Below, piece by piece: positions 1 through 5,251 of a stretch of DNA of 6,097 nt. Below the pieces are notes generated by a model that was not told the DNA's origin, made no database searches, and saw only the letters and a list, made by a program, of their open reading frames with translations. The translations under genes were made by a program, and so were the position numbers. The DNA lies in NCBI GenBank assembly GCA_003232175.1, contig QILX01000306.1, forward strand, positions 1 through 6,097. Reading direction: 5' to 3'. This DNA comes from Hyphomicrobiales bacterium. GTDB taxonomy: Bacteria; Pseudomonadota; Alphaproteobacteria; Rhizobiales; SZUA-8. Each line of letters opens with the position of its first letter. Positions within the stretch are counted from its first letter, which is position 1.

Positions 1-309
1 GACGCGGCCCACCCCATGTTGCCCTATCTGGCCCAGGGTGCCGCCATGGGCCTTGAGGATGGTTTTGTCCTGGCGAAAAAAATCGCCGAGATGTCCGATA
101 TTGACCGGGCCTTTCGCAGCTATGAACGCGCCCGCGCCCGCCGGGTCATGAGAGTTCAGCGCGCTGCCCGTAGTAACGCCCGCAATTTTCACTTTTCCGG
201 CCCAGCGGCATTGGCGCGCAATGCCATATTGCGAATTGGCGAAGGAATGTCCTCTGGCGCCCTGCTGCGCCGATATGACTGGCTCTATGGCAAGGGACCA
301 GTGCCTTAA
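1..309 (+). CDS. FAD-dependent aromatic monooxygenase, C-terminal fragment (gene starts before the window)
   Basis: The reading frame is open from base 1 to a TAA at 307-309, giving 102 residues of the C-terminal end. It begins inside the second FAD-binding motif of the class A flavoprotein monooxygenases (salicylate hydroxylase / 3-hydroxybenzoate 6-hydroxylase / UbiH-like): D-A-A-H-P-M-L-P-Y-L-A-Q-G, then A-A-M-G-L-E-D. In this family the Asp of the (G)D motif contacts the ribityl chain of FAD, and the following helix carries the G-x-x-x-x-(I/L)-E-D sequence. The rest is the usual Arg-rich C-terminal helix ending in a Y-D-W-L-Y segment. Known members hydroxylate aromatic rings using NAD(P)H and O2; the substrate cannot be read from this fragment. 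It converges on a fumarylacetoacetase-family gene with a 24-nt gap. A shared role in aromatic breakdown is possible but only inferred. The start and NAD(P)H region lie outside the window. Confidence 0.87.
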   Translation, partial: DAAHPMLPYLAQGAAMGLEDGFVLAKKIAEMSDIDRAFRSYERARARRVMRVQRAARSNARNFHFSGPAALARNAILRIGEGMSSGALLRRYDWLYGKGPVP

Positions 310-333
310 CCCCGAATAAGGACGAAAAAACCC

Positions 334-1353
334 CTAAACCTCCGGGTGAAACCGTTTCACCTTCTGGTCGATAGCGCCAAATATAGTGCGTCCGTCGGGG
401 CTAAACATTTCAATTCGAACCGTGTCGCCAAAACGCAGAAACGGCGATTTGGGCTTGCCATGCTGCAATGTTTCAAGGGCCCGCAATTCAGCAATGCTGG
501 AATGTCCGACCCCGCCATCGGCGATTGTGGTTCCATCCCCGGCACCTTGCCTGTTGGAGACCATACCCGAACCGATAATTGTTCCTGTCCCCAGCCGCCG
601 GGTTTTGGCGGCGTGGGCGATCAGGGTGGGGAAATCGAAACTCAAATCGACACCGGTGTTGGGTTTTCCAAACGGTTTGTCGTTCACATGGCTTAAAATC
701 GGCAGCTCGAGTTTCTGGCCATTCCAAGCCGCCCCCAATTCATCAGGGGTCACGGCCACCGGTGAAAACGCCGATGAGGGTTTGGACTGAAAATAACCCA
801 GGCTCTTGGACATTTCCGCCGCGACCAATGCGCGCAACGAGATATCGTTAACCAGCATCATCAGGCGGATATGAGATTTGGCCGCCTCGGCGGAGCACCC
901 CATCGGCACATCATCGGCGATCACAGCCAGCTCGGCCTCAAAATCTATGCCCCAGTCCTGGCTTTCAAAGGCAATTGGGTCGCGCGGCCCCAGGAAGGTA
1001 TCCGAGCCGCCCTGATACATCAGTGCATCTGCCCAGATACTCTGCGGCGCCTGTGCACCGCTGGCTTTACGGGTCAATTCGGCAAAATTCACATATGCCG
1101 AACCGTCCGCCCACTGAAAAGCCCGGGGCAAGGGCGCTGCCATCGCAGCAGGCTCGAAGCGTTCAAAAGGCCCTTCACGCGCGTTCAGCGCGGCGGAAAC
1201 CTGCGCCAGATCAGGCGCTAAACCCTCCCAGTCGTCCAGCACCGCCTGCAAGGTTGTGGCGATTTCCGGCACAAGCCGTTGCCGGGAAAGATCCCCTGAG
1301 ACGACAACAAGGGTTCCATCCCTTCCGCCGGTTTTCAGTGTCCCGAGTTTCAT
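334..1353 (-). CDS. fumarylacetoacetate hydrolase family protein
   Basis: This is a 339-residue protein of the fumarylacetoacetase (FAH) superfamily, whose members cleave or decarboxylate acyl-pyruvate-type intermediates of aromatic catabolism using Mg2+/Ca2+. The start is ATG at 1353, with AAGG six bases upstream. A longer frame to 1401 would run into AT-rich, promoter-like DNA. Residues 1 to about 75 (M-K-L-G-T-L-K-x-G-x-R-D-G) look like the extra N-terminal domain seen in many bacterial members. The catalytic fold follows: metal-ligand pair E139-x-E141 in D-F-E-A-E-L, third acidic ligand D170 in L-V-N-D-I-S, a conserved Lys at 191 in Q-S-K-P-S-S-A-F, and the G-T-I-I-G-S-G-M-V-S-N loop at 257-267. 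The length is normal for this subgroup and all expected ligands are present, so it is probably active. The neighbouring monooxygenase suggests aromatic-acid degradation, but the exact substrate (fumarylacetoacetate, fumarylpyruvate or another) cannot be decided. Confidence 0.9.
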   Translation of the reverse strand: MKLGTLKTGGRDGTLVVVSGDLSRQRLVPEIATTLQAVLDDWEGLAPDLAQVSAALNAREGPFERFEPAAMAAPLPRAFQWADGSAYVNFAELTRKASGAQAPQSIWADALMYQGGSDTFLGPRDPIAFESQDWGIDFEAELAVIADDVPMGCSAEAAKSHIRLMMLVNDISLRALVAAEMSKSLGYFQSKPSSAFSPVAVTPDELGAAWNGQKLELPILSHVNDKPFGKPNTGVDLSFDFPTLIAHAAKTRRLGTGTIIGSGMVSNRQGAGDGTTIADGGVGHSSIAELRALETLQHGKPKSPFLRFGDTVRIEMFSPDGRTIFGAIDQKVKRFHPEV

Positions 1354-1402
1354 ACCTGACCTTAAATAGTTACCAACTGAAGTAGAGCAAACATTCGCCA
1401 AA

Positions 1403-1431
1403 TATAAATATATCTATTTATTCTATTGCAA
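1403..1431 (-). promoter_or_regulatory. candidate sigma-70-like promoter for the FAH-family gene
   Basis: Read on the - strand, TTGCAA (1431-1426) could be a -35 and TTTATA (1408-1403) a -10, with a 17-bp spacer. It lies about 50 bases upstream of the FAH-family ATG at 1353, in the AT-rich gap after the end of the small membrane-protein gene. The match is imperfect, and any AT-rich stretch yields such hits, so this is only a candidate. No operator or riboswitch-like structure is apparent in 1354-1458. Confidence 0.3.
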
Positions 1432-1458
1432 ATTTTTTACGAATTTCATGCCAAAATC

Positions 1459-1821
1459 CTAATAGATTTCTACGGACAAATCCTTGCGCATAGCACGCTT
1501 CAAATCATCTATAACCTTTGGTCTATTAGGATGAATACCATCTTCAGTTGGATTTGTTTCCTTCATTAGCGCGCAAAATTCGGCAACATCTTTTGATCCA
1601 ACCAAATCTATTCTATTGTTCCAGCGCCCAACATTGAGTGCCGCTTCCTCCGTTTGTTCGATTTCAGACTTATGCATGGCATCAAGAAATCCAACATAAC
1701 ACTCCCTTTTTTCTTGAAAATTGCGCTTCGAGATTTCAGCACGAATCGATAACCAAGCTTGCACTAACGCTGTTACAATGGCTCCAAGACCAAAGGCTGA
1801 AATGAGTTGCAAAATGTTCAT
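1459..1821 (-). CDS. small protein with one N-terminal membrane segment, function unknown
   Basis: I do not recognise a function for this 120-residue protein. Residues about 3-24 (I-L-Q-L-I-S-A-F-G-L-G-A-I-V-T-A-L-V) are hydrophobic enough for a single membrane helix. After it comes a charged, mostly helical-looking part beginning R-A-E-I-S-K-R-N-F-Q-E-K-R-E. That Arg/Lys-rich stretch just after the helix suggests, by the positive-inside rule, that the C-terminal part is cytoplasmic. There is no signal-peptidase site, no enzyme motif, and only two Cys (41 and 83). The ATG at 1821 is preceded by AAGGGCGG (1837-1830), which overlaps the stop codon of the upstream GIY-YIG gene at 1836-1838, so the two genes are probably translationally coupled. 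The gene is very AT-rich next to GC-rich neighbours (20 of 60 GC at 1501-1560), pointing to horizontal acquisition. Resemblance to uncharacterised bacterial single-helix proteins is an impression only. Confidence 0.75.
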   Translation of the reverse strand: MNILQLISAFGLGAIVTALVQAWLSIRAEISKRNFQEKRECYVGFLDAMHKSEIEQTEEAALNVGRWNNRIDLVGSKDVAEFCALMKETNPTEDGIHPNRPKVIDDLKRAMRKDLSVEIY

Positions 1822-1835
1822 GGTTATTACCGCCC

Positions 1836-2081
1836 TTAATCCAGCAGCCGTTTATTAGAAAAAGCTCGACCTGAATGTGTTTTTAGATATTTTTCAAACT
1901 TAAAAGCAGTCATTTTACTCGGGAATGCACAATACCACATAAGTTTCCAGGGAAAATATTTAGAGGTATGCTTGGATTTTCCGGTGTTATGATCTGACAA
2001 ACGCTGCCTAAGATCAGCTGACACGCCTATGTATTCTTGTCCTGGGTTTGCAACACTCCGAATTATATAAACGTACCACAT
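1836..2081 (-). CDS. GIY-YIG nuclease-domain protein (UPF0213 / YhbQ-like)
   Basis: This 81-residue protein consists of a stand-alone GIY-YIG domain. Visible landmarks are W-Y-V-Y-I-I at 2-7 (the GIY strand), E-Y-I-G-V-S at 16-21 (the YIG strand), L-R-Q-R-L-S-D-H-N at 24-32 with the expected catalytic Arg (R25) and a conserved His, H-T-S-K at 38-41, and the metal-binding Glu at E63 in K-F-E-K-Y-L-K. Length and motif order match the small single-domain family often mis-annotated as an excinuclease ABC subunit C fragment. Family members are presumed DNA endonucleases, with roles mostly unproven. The start is ATG at 2081: GGAGG lies at 2092-2088 with a 6-nt gap. A longer frame to 2300 is rejected because it translates the tRNA gene. 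The sequence is AT-rich (18 of 60 GC at 1861-1920). It lies directly downstream of the tRNA-Leu and is followed after 14 nt by the coupled membrane-protein gene. Confidence 0.88.
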   Translation of the reverse strand: MWYVYIIRSVANPGQEYIGVSADLRQRLSDHNTGKSKHTSKYFPWKLMWYCAFPSKMTAFKFEKYLKTHSGRAFSNKRLLD

Positions 2082-2127
2082 GCAGATCCTCCAGCCCGTC
2101 GTCGCCACAAAGGCTATGCCGGGCACT

Positions 2128-2182
2128 GCTTCGCCTAAGCTCGTCTCCACGTGGCTGCGCCACGCGCAGCCGAAGGCGAAGC
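2128..2182. repeat. nested inverted repeat abutting the 3' end of the tRNA-Leu
   Basis: Outer arms GCTTCGCC (2128-2135) and GGCGAAGC (2175-2182) are perfect 8-bp inverted copies. Inside them, GGCTGCGC (2153-2160) and GCGCAGCC (2164-2171) form another perfect 8-bp hairpin with a 3-nt loop. A mutually exclusive 6-bp hairpin, CGTGGC / GCCACG (2150-2155 and 2159-2164), overlaps the inner one. The structure starts one base beyond the tRNA CCA and fills most of the gap before the GIY-YIG gene. It has no T-run on either strand, so it is not a standard intrinsic terminator. It could help end or process the tRNA transcript, or be a REP-like or recombination site. Confidence 0.7.
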
Positions 2183-2183
2183 G

Positions 2184-2270
2184 TGGTGCGGACGGCGGGA
2201 CTTGAACCCGCACGGGGGTTACCCCCCTCCAGATTTTAAGTCTGGTGTGTCTACCATTAGCGACGCCCTC
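2184..2270 (-). tRNA. tRNA-Leu (anticodon UAA), 5' half degenerate; possible pseudo-tRNA
   Basis: Read on the - strand, the 3' part is a textbook class II tRNA. The anticodon stem CCAGA/TCTGG holds loop CTTAAAA with anticodon TAA (2238-2236). The long variable arm has a G5/C5 stem, the T-arm is GCGGG-TTCAAGT-CCCGC (2211-2195), and A73 plus an encoded CCA lies at 2187-2184. The 5' part fits badly. The acceptor GAGGGCG (2270-2264) pairs with CGTCCGC except for an A-G mismatch at 2-71 and a G-U pair. The D-stem has only its first pair, because GCT at 2261-2259 faces CAC at 2249-2247, and the D-loop looks short; a normal tRNA of this type would have GTG pairing with CAC. It would read UUA and UUG codons if functional. 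It lies 51 nt downstream of gpt on the same strand and may be transcribed from there. Identity is sure; function is doubtful. Confidence 0.78.
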
Positions 2271-2321
2271 TTTATTCGCGGCGGCGGGCCGTGCCGTCAA
2301 GAGGCTGGTGCGCAGTTGTCT

Positions 2322-2825
2322 TCATTCGGCGCCATCATGGATCGGCGGGGTGAATTGCAAGGACAAGTCCCAGGGGAAATAAATCCAGGTGTCCTGGCTA
2401 ACCTCGGTGACGAATGTATCGATCATCTCGCGCCCTTGTGGTTTTGAATACACGGTGGCGAAATGAGCCTTTGGTAACATTTCTCGCACCTTGGCGGCGG
2501 TCATCCCGGTATCGGTCAGATCATCGACCACCAGGATGCCCTCGCCCCCGGGCCCGTATTTTTCGATCAGGCTGCGGGAGATTTCCTTGAGCACCTCAAG
2601 CCCGCCCTGTTCTTTATATTCGTGGTAGGACGCAATGCAGACAGTCTCGATCAGACGAATTTCAAGCTCCCGCGCCACAATCGCCGCCGGCACCAGCCCA
2701 CCCCTTGTTATGCACACAATGGCGTCAAATTTTCCCTGGCCGGACAGCCGCCACGCCAAGGCCCGCGCATCGCGATGAAACTGGTCCCAGGAGACCGGAA
2801 AGGCTTTGTCGGTTGGGTTGGTCAA
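2322..2825 (-). CDS. gpt: xanthine-guanine phosphoribosyltransferase
   Basis: This 167-residue type I phosphoribosyltransferase closely follows the layout of E. coli Gpt (152 aa). It transfers a phosphoribosyl group from PRPP to xanthine, guanine or hypoxanthine (purine salvage, cytoplasm). Visible landmarks are the N-terminal V-S-W-D, the PPi loop R41-G-G-L-V-P, the E-I-R-x-I-E-T-V-C-I-A-S-Y block at 55-67 preceding the flexible loop, the PRPP-binding motif I-L-V-V-D-D-L-T-D-T-G at 97-107, K119-A-H-F, S-K-P-x-G-R at 127-132, and the purine-contacting Q-D-T-W-I-x-x-P-W-D at 144-153. The start is TTG at 2825: an in-frame TAA lies four codons upstream, no ATG or GTG occurs before residue 109, and AAGGA (2836-2832) precedes the TTG by six bases. 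The 16-nt gap after the CinA-type gene indicates one operon. All key motifs are intact. Confidence 0.95.
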   Translation of the reverse strand: MTNPTDKAFPVSWDQFHRDARALAWRLSGQGKFDAIVCITRGGLVPAAIVARELEIRLIETVCIASYHEYKEQGGLEVLKEISRSLIEKYGPGGEGILVVDDLTDTGMTAAKVREMLPKAHFATVYSKPQGREMIDTFVTEVSQDTWIYFPWDLSLQFTPPIHDGAE

Positions 2826-2831
2826 TTTTTT

Positions 2832-2836
2832 TCCTT
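2832..2836 (-). promoter_or_regulatory. ribosome-binding site fixing the TTG start of gpt
   Basis: AAGGA on the - strand lies six A residues upstream of TTG (2825-2823). An in-frame TAA at 2837-2835 overlaps this site, so no upstream start is possible and the TTG is decided by the sequence itself. Confidence 0.75.
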
Positions 2837-2841
2837 AAATA

Positions 2842-3624
2842 TTAGTCGGTTTCGGGCGCCGGGCCGATATCCGCCCTGGCGCCCATGCCCTTAAATGCGG
2901 CGACAACAGCGTCCGCCGCGGCAGCTGCATCTTTTAAACTGGTCGACCGGCAGACGATAACGGTGCCAAACCCGCCCTGGCGGAAAAACGGATAAGAACC
3001 GATGGAAACATCCCCGTGAGCGGCTTGCACCGCCGCCAGGGGCTCAGCAGCATCGCCTTCACGGATATCGGAAGTGATATTGACGATTTTCAGCACCTTG
3101 CCGCCCTTGAGCCGTGGGCTGAGCGCATCAAGCATCGCGGCCATTATCGCCGGCACCCCGGCCATGACAAAAACGTTGCCGAGCTGAAACCCGGGCGCCT
3201 GGGAGACCGGGTTGTCGATCAGGCTTGCCCCGTGGGGAATCCGCGCCATGCGCCGCCGGCCAGGCGTAAGGTCGGCCTCCGCATGGCGCTGGCGCAGCCG
3301 GCCAAGGGCCTTTTCGTTTTCCGAGATATCAACGCCAAACGCCGCTGCAACGGCATCAGCGGTAATATCGTCATGGGTCGGACCAATGCCCCCGGTGGTA
3401 AACAGGTAGGTATACCGGTCGCGTAAGGCATTCAGGCTCGCGACAATTTCGGCCTGGTTGTCGGGCACCACCCGCGCTTCCATCAGCCGGATGCCCATGC
3501 GGTCAAGATGCGCGGCGATATGAGCGATATTTCGATCCGGTGTGCGCCCGGAGAGGATTTCATCGCCGATAACCAGCACCGCGGCGGTGACGATTCTGTC
3601 CTCGGCCCCGCCTGCCTCGCCCAT
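2842..3624 (-). CDS. CinA N-domain (COG1058, molybdopterin-binding-fold) protein
   Basis: This 260-residue protein is of the COG1058 family, the MoaB/MogA-like domain that forms the N-terminal part of competence/damage-inducible protein CinA. Landmarks are V-I-G-D-E-I-L-S-G-R-T at 18-28, N32, the T-T-G-G-I-G-P-T-H-D-D-I-T motif at 76-88, the M-A-G-V-P motif at 154-158, and a C-terminal subdomain ending in an Ala-rich helix. The C-terminal nicotinamide-nucleotide amidase domain of full CinA is absent, as is usual for short alphaproteobacterial versions, so it is not a truncation. Some COG1058 proteins hydrolyse ADP-ribose; that activity is family knowledge and not visible here. The start is ATG at 3624, with GGAAAGG (3638-3632) seven bases upstream; a longer frame to 3711 lacks such support. 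It is followed by gpt after 16 nt and diverges from sfsA. The name cinA or moaB would overstate what is known. Confidence 0.92.
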   Translation of the reverse strand: MGEAGGAEDRIVTAAVLVIGDEILSGRTPDRNIAHIAAHLDRMGIRLMEARVVPDNQAEIVASLNALRDRYTYLFTTGGIGPTHDDITADAVAAAFGVDISENEKALGRLRQRHAEADLTPGRRRMARIPHGASLIDNPVSQAPGFQLGNVFVMAGVPAIMAAMLDALSPRLKGGKVLKIVNITSDIREGDAAEPLAAVQAAHGDVSIGSYPFFRQGGFGTVIVCRSTSLKDAAAAADAVVAAFKGMGARADIGPAPETD

Positions 3625-3727
3625 GGATTTGCCTTTCCGAAGTGGAATTTGCGATCCCGCGATATAACAAGTCACGCTCCCACGGGGAAGGTTTGCGCTG
3701 CCACCATCCACGGTTTATCCATGGGTA
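3625..3727. promoter_or_regulatory. divergent intergenic region between the CinA-type gene and sfsA
   Basis: These 103 bases separate two divergent starts and should contain both promoters. GATATAAC at 3661-3668 offers a -10 on each strand: TATAAC for sfsA and TATATC for the CinA-type gene, the latter with a weak TTCCCC at 3689-3684 at a 17-bp spacing. No convincing -35 is seen for sfsA, and no operator-like palindrome stands out. The placement is inferred mainly from gene orientation. Confidence 0.35.
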
Positions 3728-4408
3728 ATGGATTTTCCCACGCCCCTCACCCGTGCTCACCTGCTGCGCCGTTACAAGCGCTTTTTGTCCGATATGATCC
3801 TGGAGGACGGCACCGAGATCACCGCACATTGCCCAAACCCCGGCGCCATGACCGGCCTTGACCGGGCCGGCGCCACCATATGGCTTTCCAAATCGGACAA
3901 TCCCAAACGCAAGCTGGCCTGGTCATGGGAGCTGACGGAAGTCGATGATGGCGCGGGGCCCACACTGGTGGGGATACATGCCGCGCGCGCCAATGCCGTC
4001 GCCGCCGAAGCCTTGGCGGCGGGCGTGGTATCAGAATTGCGGGGATATGAAAACCACCGCCGCGAAGTCCCTTACGGGACAGGAAGCCGTGTTGATTTTG
4101 TGCTTGAAAACCCCGACCGCCCGCCGGCTTATGTCGAGGTGGTTAAAAACGTCCATCTTTGCCGGCAAACCGGCCTGGCGGAATTTCCCGATTGCCCGAC
4201 AGCGCGCGGCGCCAAACACCTCGATGAGCTTGCCCGGGTCGCGCAAGATGGCGCCCGCGCGGTGTTGCTGTATGTCGTGCAGCGGCCCGATACACAAGGG
4301 TTTCGCTTTGCCGCGGATATAGACCCCCGCTACTGGGCCGCGGCACTTGGCGCAAAAGCTGCGGGTGTTGAGACATTATGTTACGATTGCGATGTCACGG
4401 ACCCATGA
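3728..4408 (+). CDS. sfsA: SfsA, sugar fermentation stimulation protein homolog
   Basis: This 226-residue protein follows E. coli SfsA (234 aa) along its whole length. Landmarks are M-D-F-P-T-P-L at the N terminus, R-R-Y-K-R-F-L at 14-20, the C-P-N-P-G-A-M-T-G block at 35-43, S-D-N-P-K-R-K at 56-62, W-E-L-T at 67-70, R-V-D-F at 121-124, the E-V-x-K region at 137-140, and T-A-R-G-A-K-H-L at 158-165. SfsA has an N-terminal OB-like part and a C-terminal PD-(D/E)xK nuclease-like fold; its biochemical role is unsettled and its name comes from maltose-metabolism phenotypes in E. coli. Oddly, the expected E-V-K is E-V-V-K (137-140), one residue too long, and the usual D-(A/C)-V-T is D-C-P-T (155-158). 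ATG 3728 matches the conserved family start, but no clear Shine-Dalgarno sequence precedes it. Its TGA overlaps the map ATG (ATGA), implying translational coupling. Confidence 0.93.
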   Translation: MDFPTPLTRAHLLRRYKRFLSDMILEDGTEITAHCPNPGAMTGLDRAGATIWLSKSDNPKRKLAWSWELTEVDDGAGPTLVGIHAARANAVAAEALAAGVVSELRGYENHRREVPYGTGSRVDFVLENPDRPPAYVEVVKNVHLCRQTGLAEFPDCPTARGAKHLDELARVAQDGARAVLLYVVQRPDTQGFRFAADIDPRYWAAALGAKAAGVETLCYDCDVTDP

Positions 4409-5235
4409 TGGGATATGTCGAAGCCAAACTCGCCCCAATTCGCAACACCGGAGATATCAAACTCCAGAACGCCGAAGCCTTTGAGGGGATGCGCCGTGCG
4501 GGCCAGTTGACCGCCCGGGCGCTCGACATGGTGACCGAACTGGTGCGCCCCGGGGTGACCACGGCTGAACTTGATCGCGCCGTGCTCGATTTTGCCCTTG
4601 ACCATAACGCCCTGCCCGCCACGCTTTATTATCGCGGATATTCCCATTCCAGCTGCATATCGCTCAACCATGTCGTTTGCCACGGCATCCCCGGCTCAAG
4701 GGCTTTGCGAACCGGTGATATCCTCAATATCGATATCACGCTTATTGTCGATGGCTGGCACGGCGACTCGAGCCGCATGTATGCCGTGGACAAGATTTCG
4801 CGTAAAAGCGAACGGCTTATCGAGGTCACCTACGAAAGCCTGATGCGTGGCTGCCACGCGGTAAAACCAGGTGCAACAACAGGAGACATTGGCGCGGCAA
4901 TTCAGACTTACGCCGAAGCGCAGCGCATGGGGGTTGTCCGCGATTTTTGCGGTCATGGCCTGGGACGCCTGTTCCATGATGTCCCCAACATTCTCCACTA
5001 TGGCCGTTCCGGCGAAGGCATACCCTTGCGGCCTGGAATGTTGTTCACTATCGAACCGATGGTCAATATCGGCCGCCCCCATGTGAAGGTGTTAAAAGAT
5101 GGCTGGACCGCGGTCACGCGGGACCGGACTTTATCGGCGCAATTTGAGCACACCGTTGGTGTCACCGAGACCGGGGTTGAGATTTTTACCGGCTCGCCCA
5201 ATGGCTTGGATTGCCCGCCTTACGCAACGGTTTAA
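4405..5235 (+). CDS. map: type I methionine aminopeptidase
   Basis: This 276-residue MetAP (M24A peptidase) removes the initiator Met from new proteins with small second residues; it is cytoplasmic, usually essential and requires two metal ions. All five metal ligands are visible: D110 in N-I-D-I-T, D121 in H-G-D-S-S-R, H184 in C-G-H-G-L-G, E217 in T-I-E-P-M, and E248 in Q-F-E-H-T. The substrate-contacting His is H93 in V-V-C-H-G-I-P. The C-S-L-N-H-V type of wording around it (C-I-S-L-N-H) and the H-D-V-P-N-I-L-H-Y-G segment resemble other alphaproteobacterial enzymes. There is no zinc-finger extension, consistent with type Ia. ATG 4405 is chosen because it overlaps the sfsA stop as ATGA; ATG 4408 is an equal alternative. 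An upstream in-frame ATG at 4378 would add nine residues lying inside sfsA and is less likely. radC starts 16 nt after its stop. Confidence 0.95.
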   Translation: MMGYVEAKLAPIRNTGDIKLQNAEAFEGMRRAGQLTARALDMVTELVRPGVTTAELDRAVLDFALDHNALPATLYYRGYSHSSCISLNHVVCHGIPGSRALRTGDILNIDITLIVDGWHGDSSRMYAVDKISRKSERLIEVTYESLMRGCHAVKPGATTGDIGAAIQTYAEAQRMGVVRDFCGHGLGRLFHDVPNILHYGRSGEGIPLRPGMLFTIEPMVNIGRPHVKVLKDGWTAVTRDRTLSAQFEHTVGVTETGVEIFTGSPNGLDCPPYATV

Positions 5236-5251
5236 CCACGAAGGGCAGGCC

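Noticed and set aside
310..333. Bidirectional terminator between the monooxygenase and FAH genes
   Set aside because: The 24-nt gap has an A-rich run but no stem of useful length on either strand.
346..1385. Several + strand open frames opposite the FAH-family gene
   Set aside because: They overlap one another, have no family resemblance, and arise from the complementary strand of a conserved enzyme gene.
1354..1401. Longer start of the FAH-family gene at 1401
   Set aside because: The 16 extra residues are not family-like, begin in AT-rich promoter-type DNA, and the M-K-L-G-T-L-K start at 1353 has its own AAGG site.
1354..2183. Classical tRNA-integrated mobile element with att direct repeats
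   Set aside because: No copy of the tRNA 3' sequence is seen near 1354-1458 and there is no integrase. The damaged side of the tRNA also faces gpt, not the islet, so the simple model does not fit.
1836..2300. Long form of the GIY-YIG gene starting at 2300 (154 residues)
   Set aside because: The extra 73 residues are a translation of the tRNA-Leu gene and the inverted repeat (R-V-Q-V-P-P-S-A-P is a typical translated tRNA 3' end). ATG 2081 has a strong GGAGG site.
3016..3426. Long + strand open frame opposite the CinA-type gene
   Set aside because: It is an antisense shadow of a gene with clear family motifs; it is rich in Arg/Pro/Ala from GC-rich complementary codons and has no recognisable motif or ribosome site.
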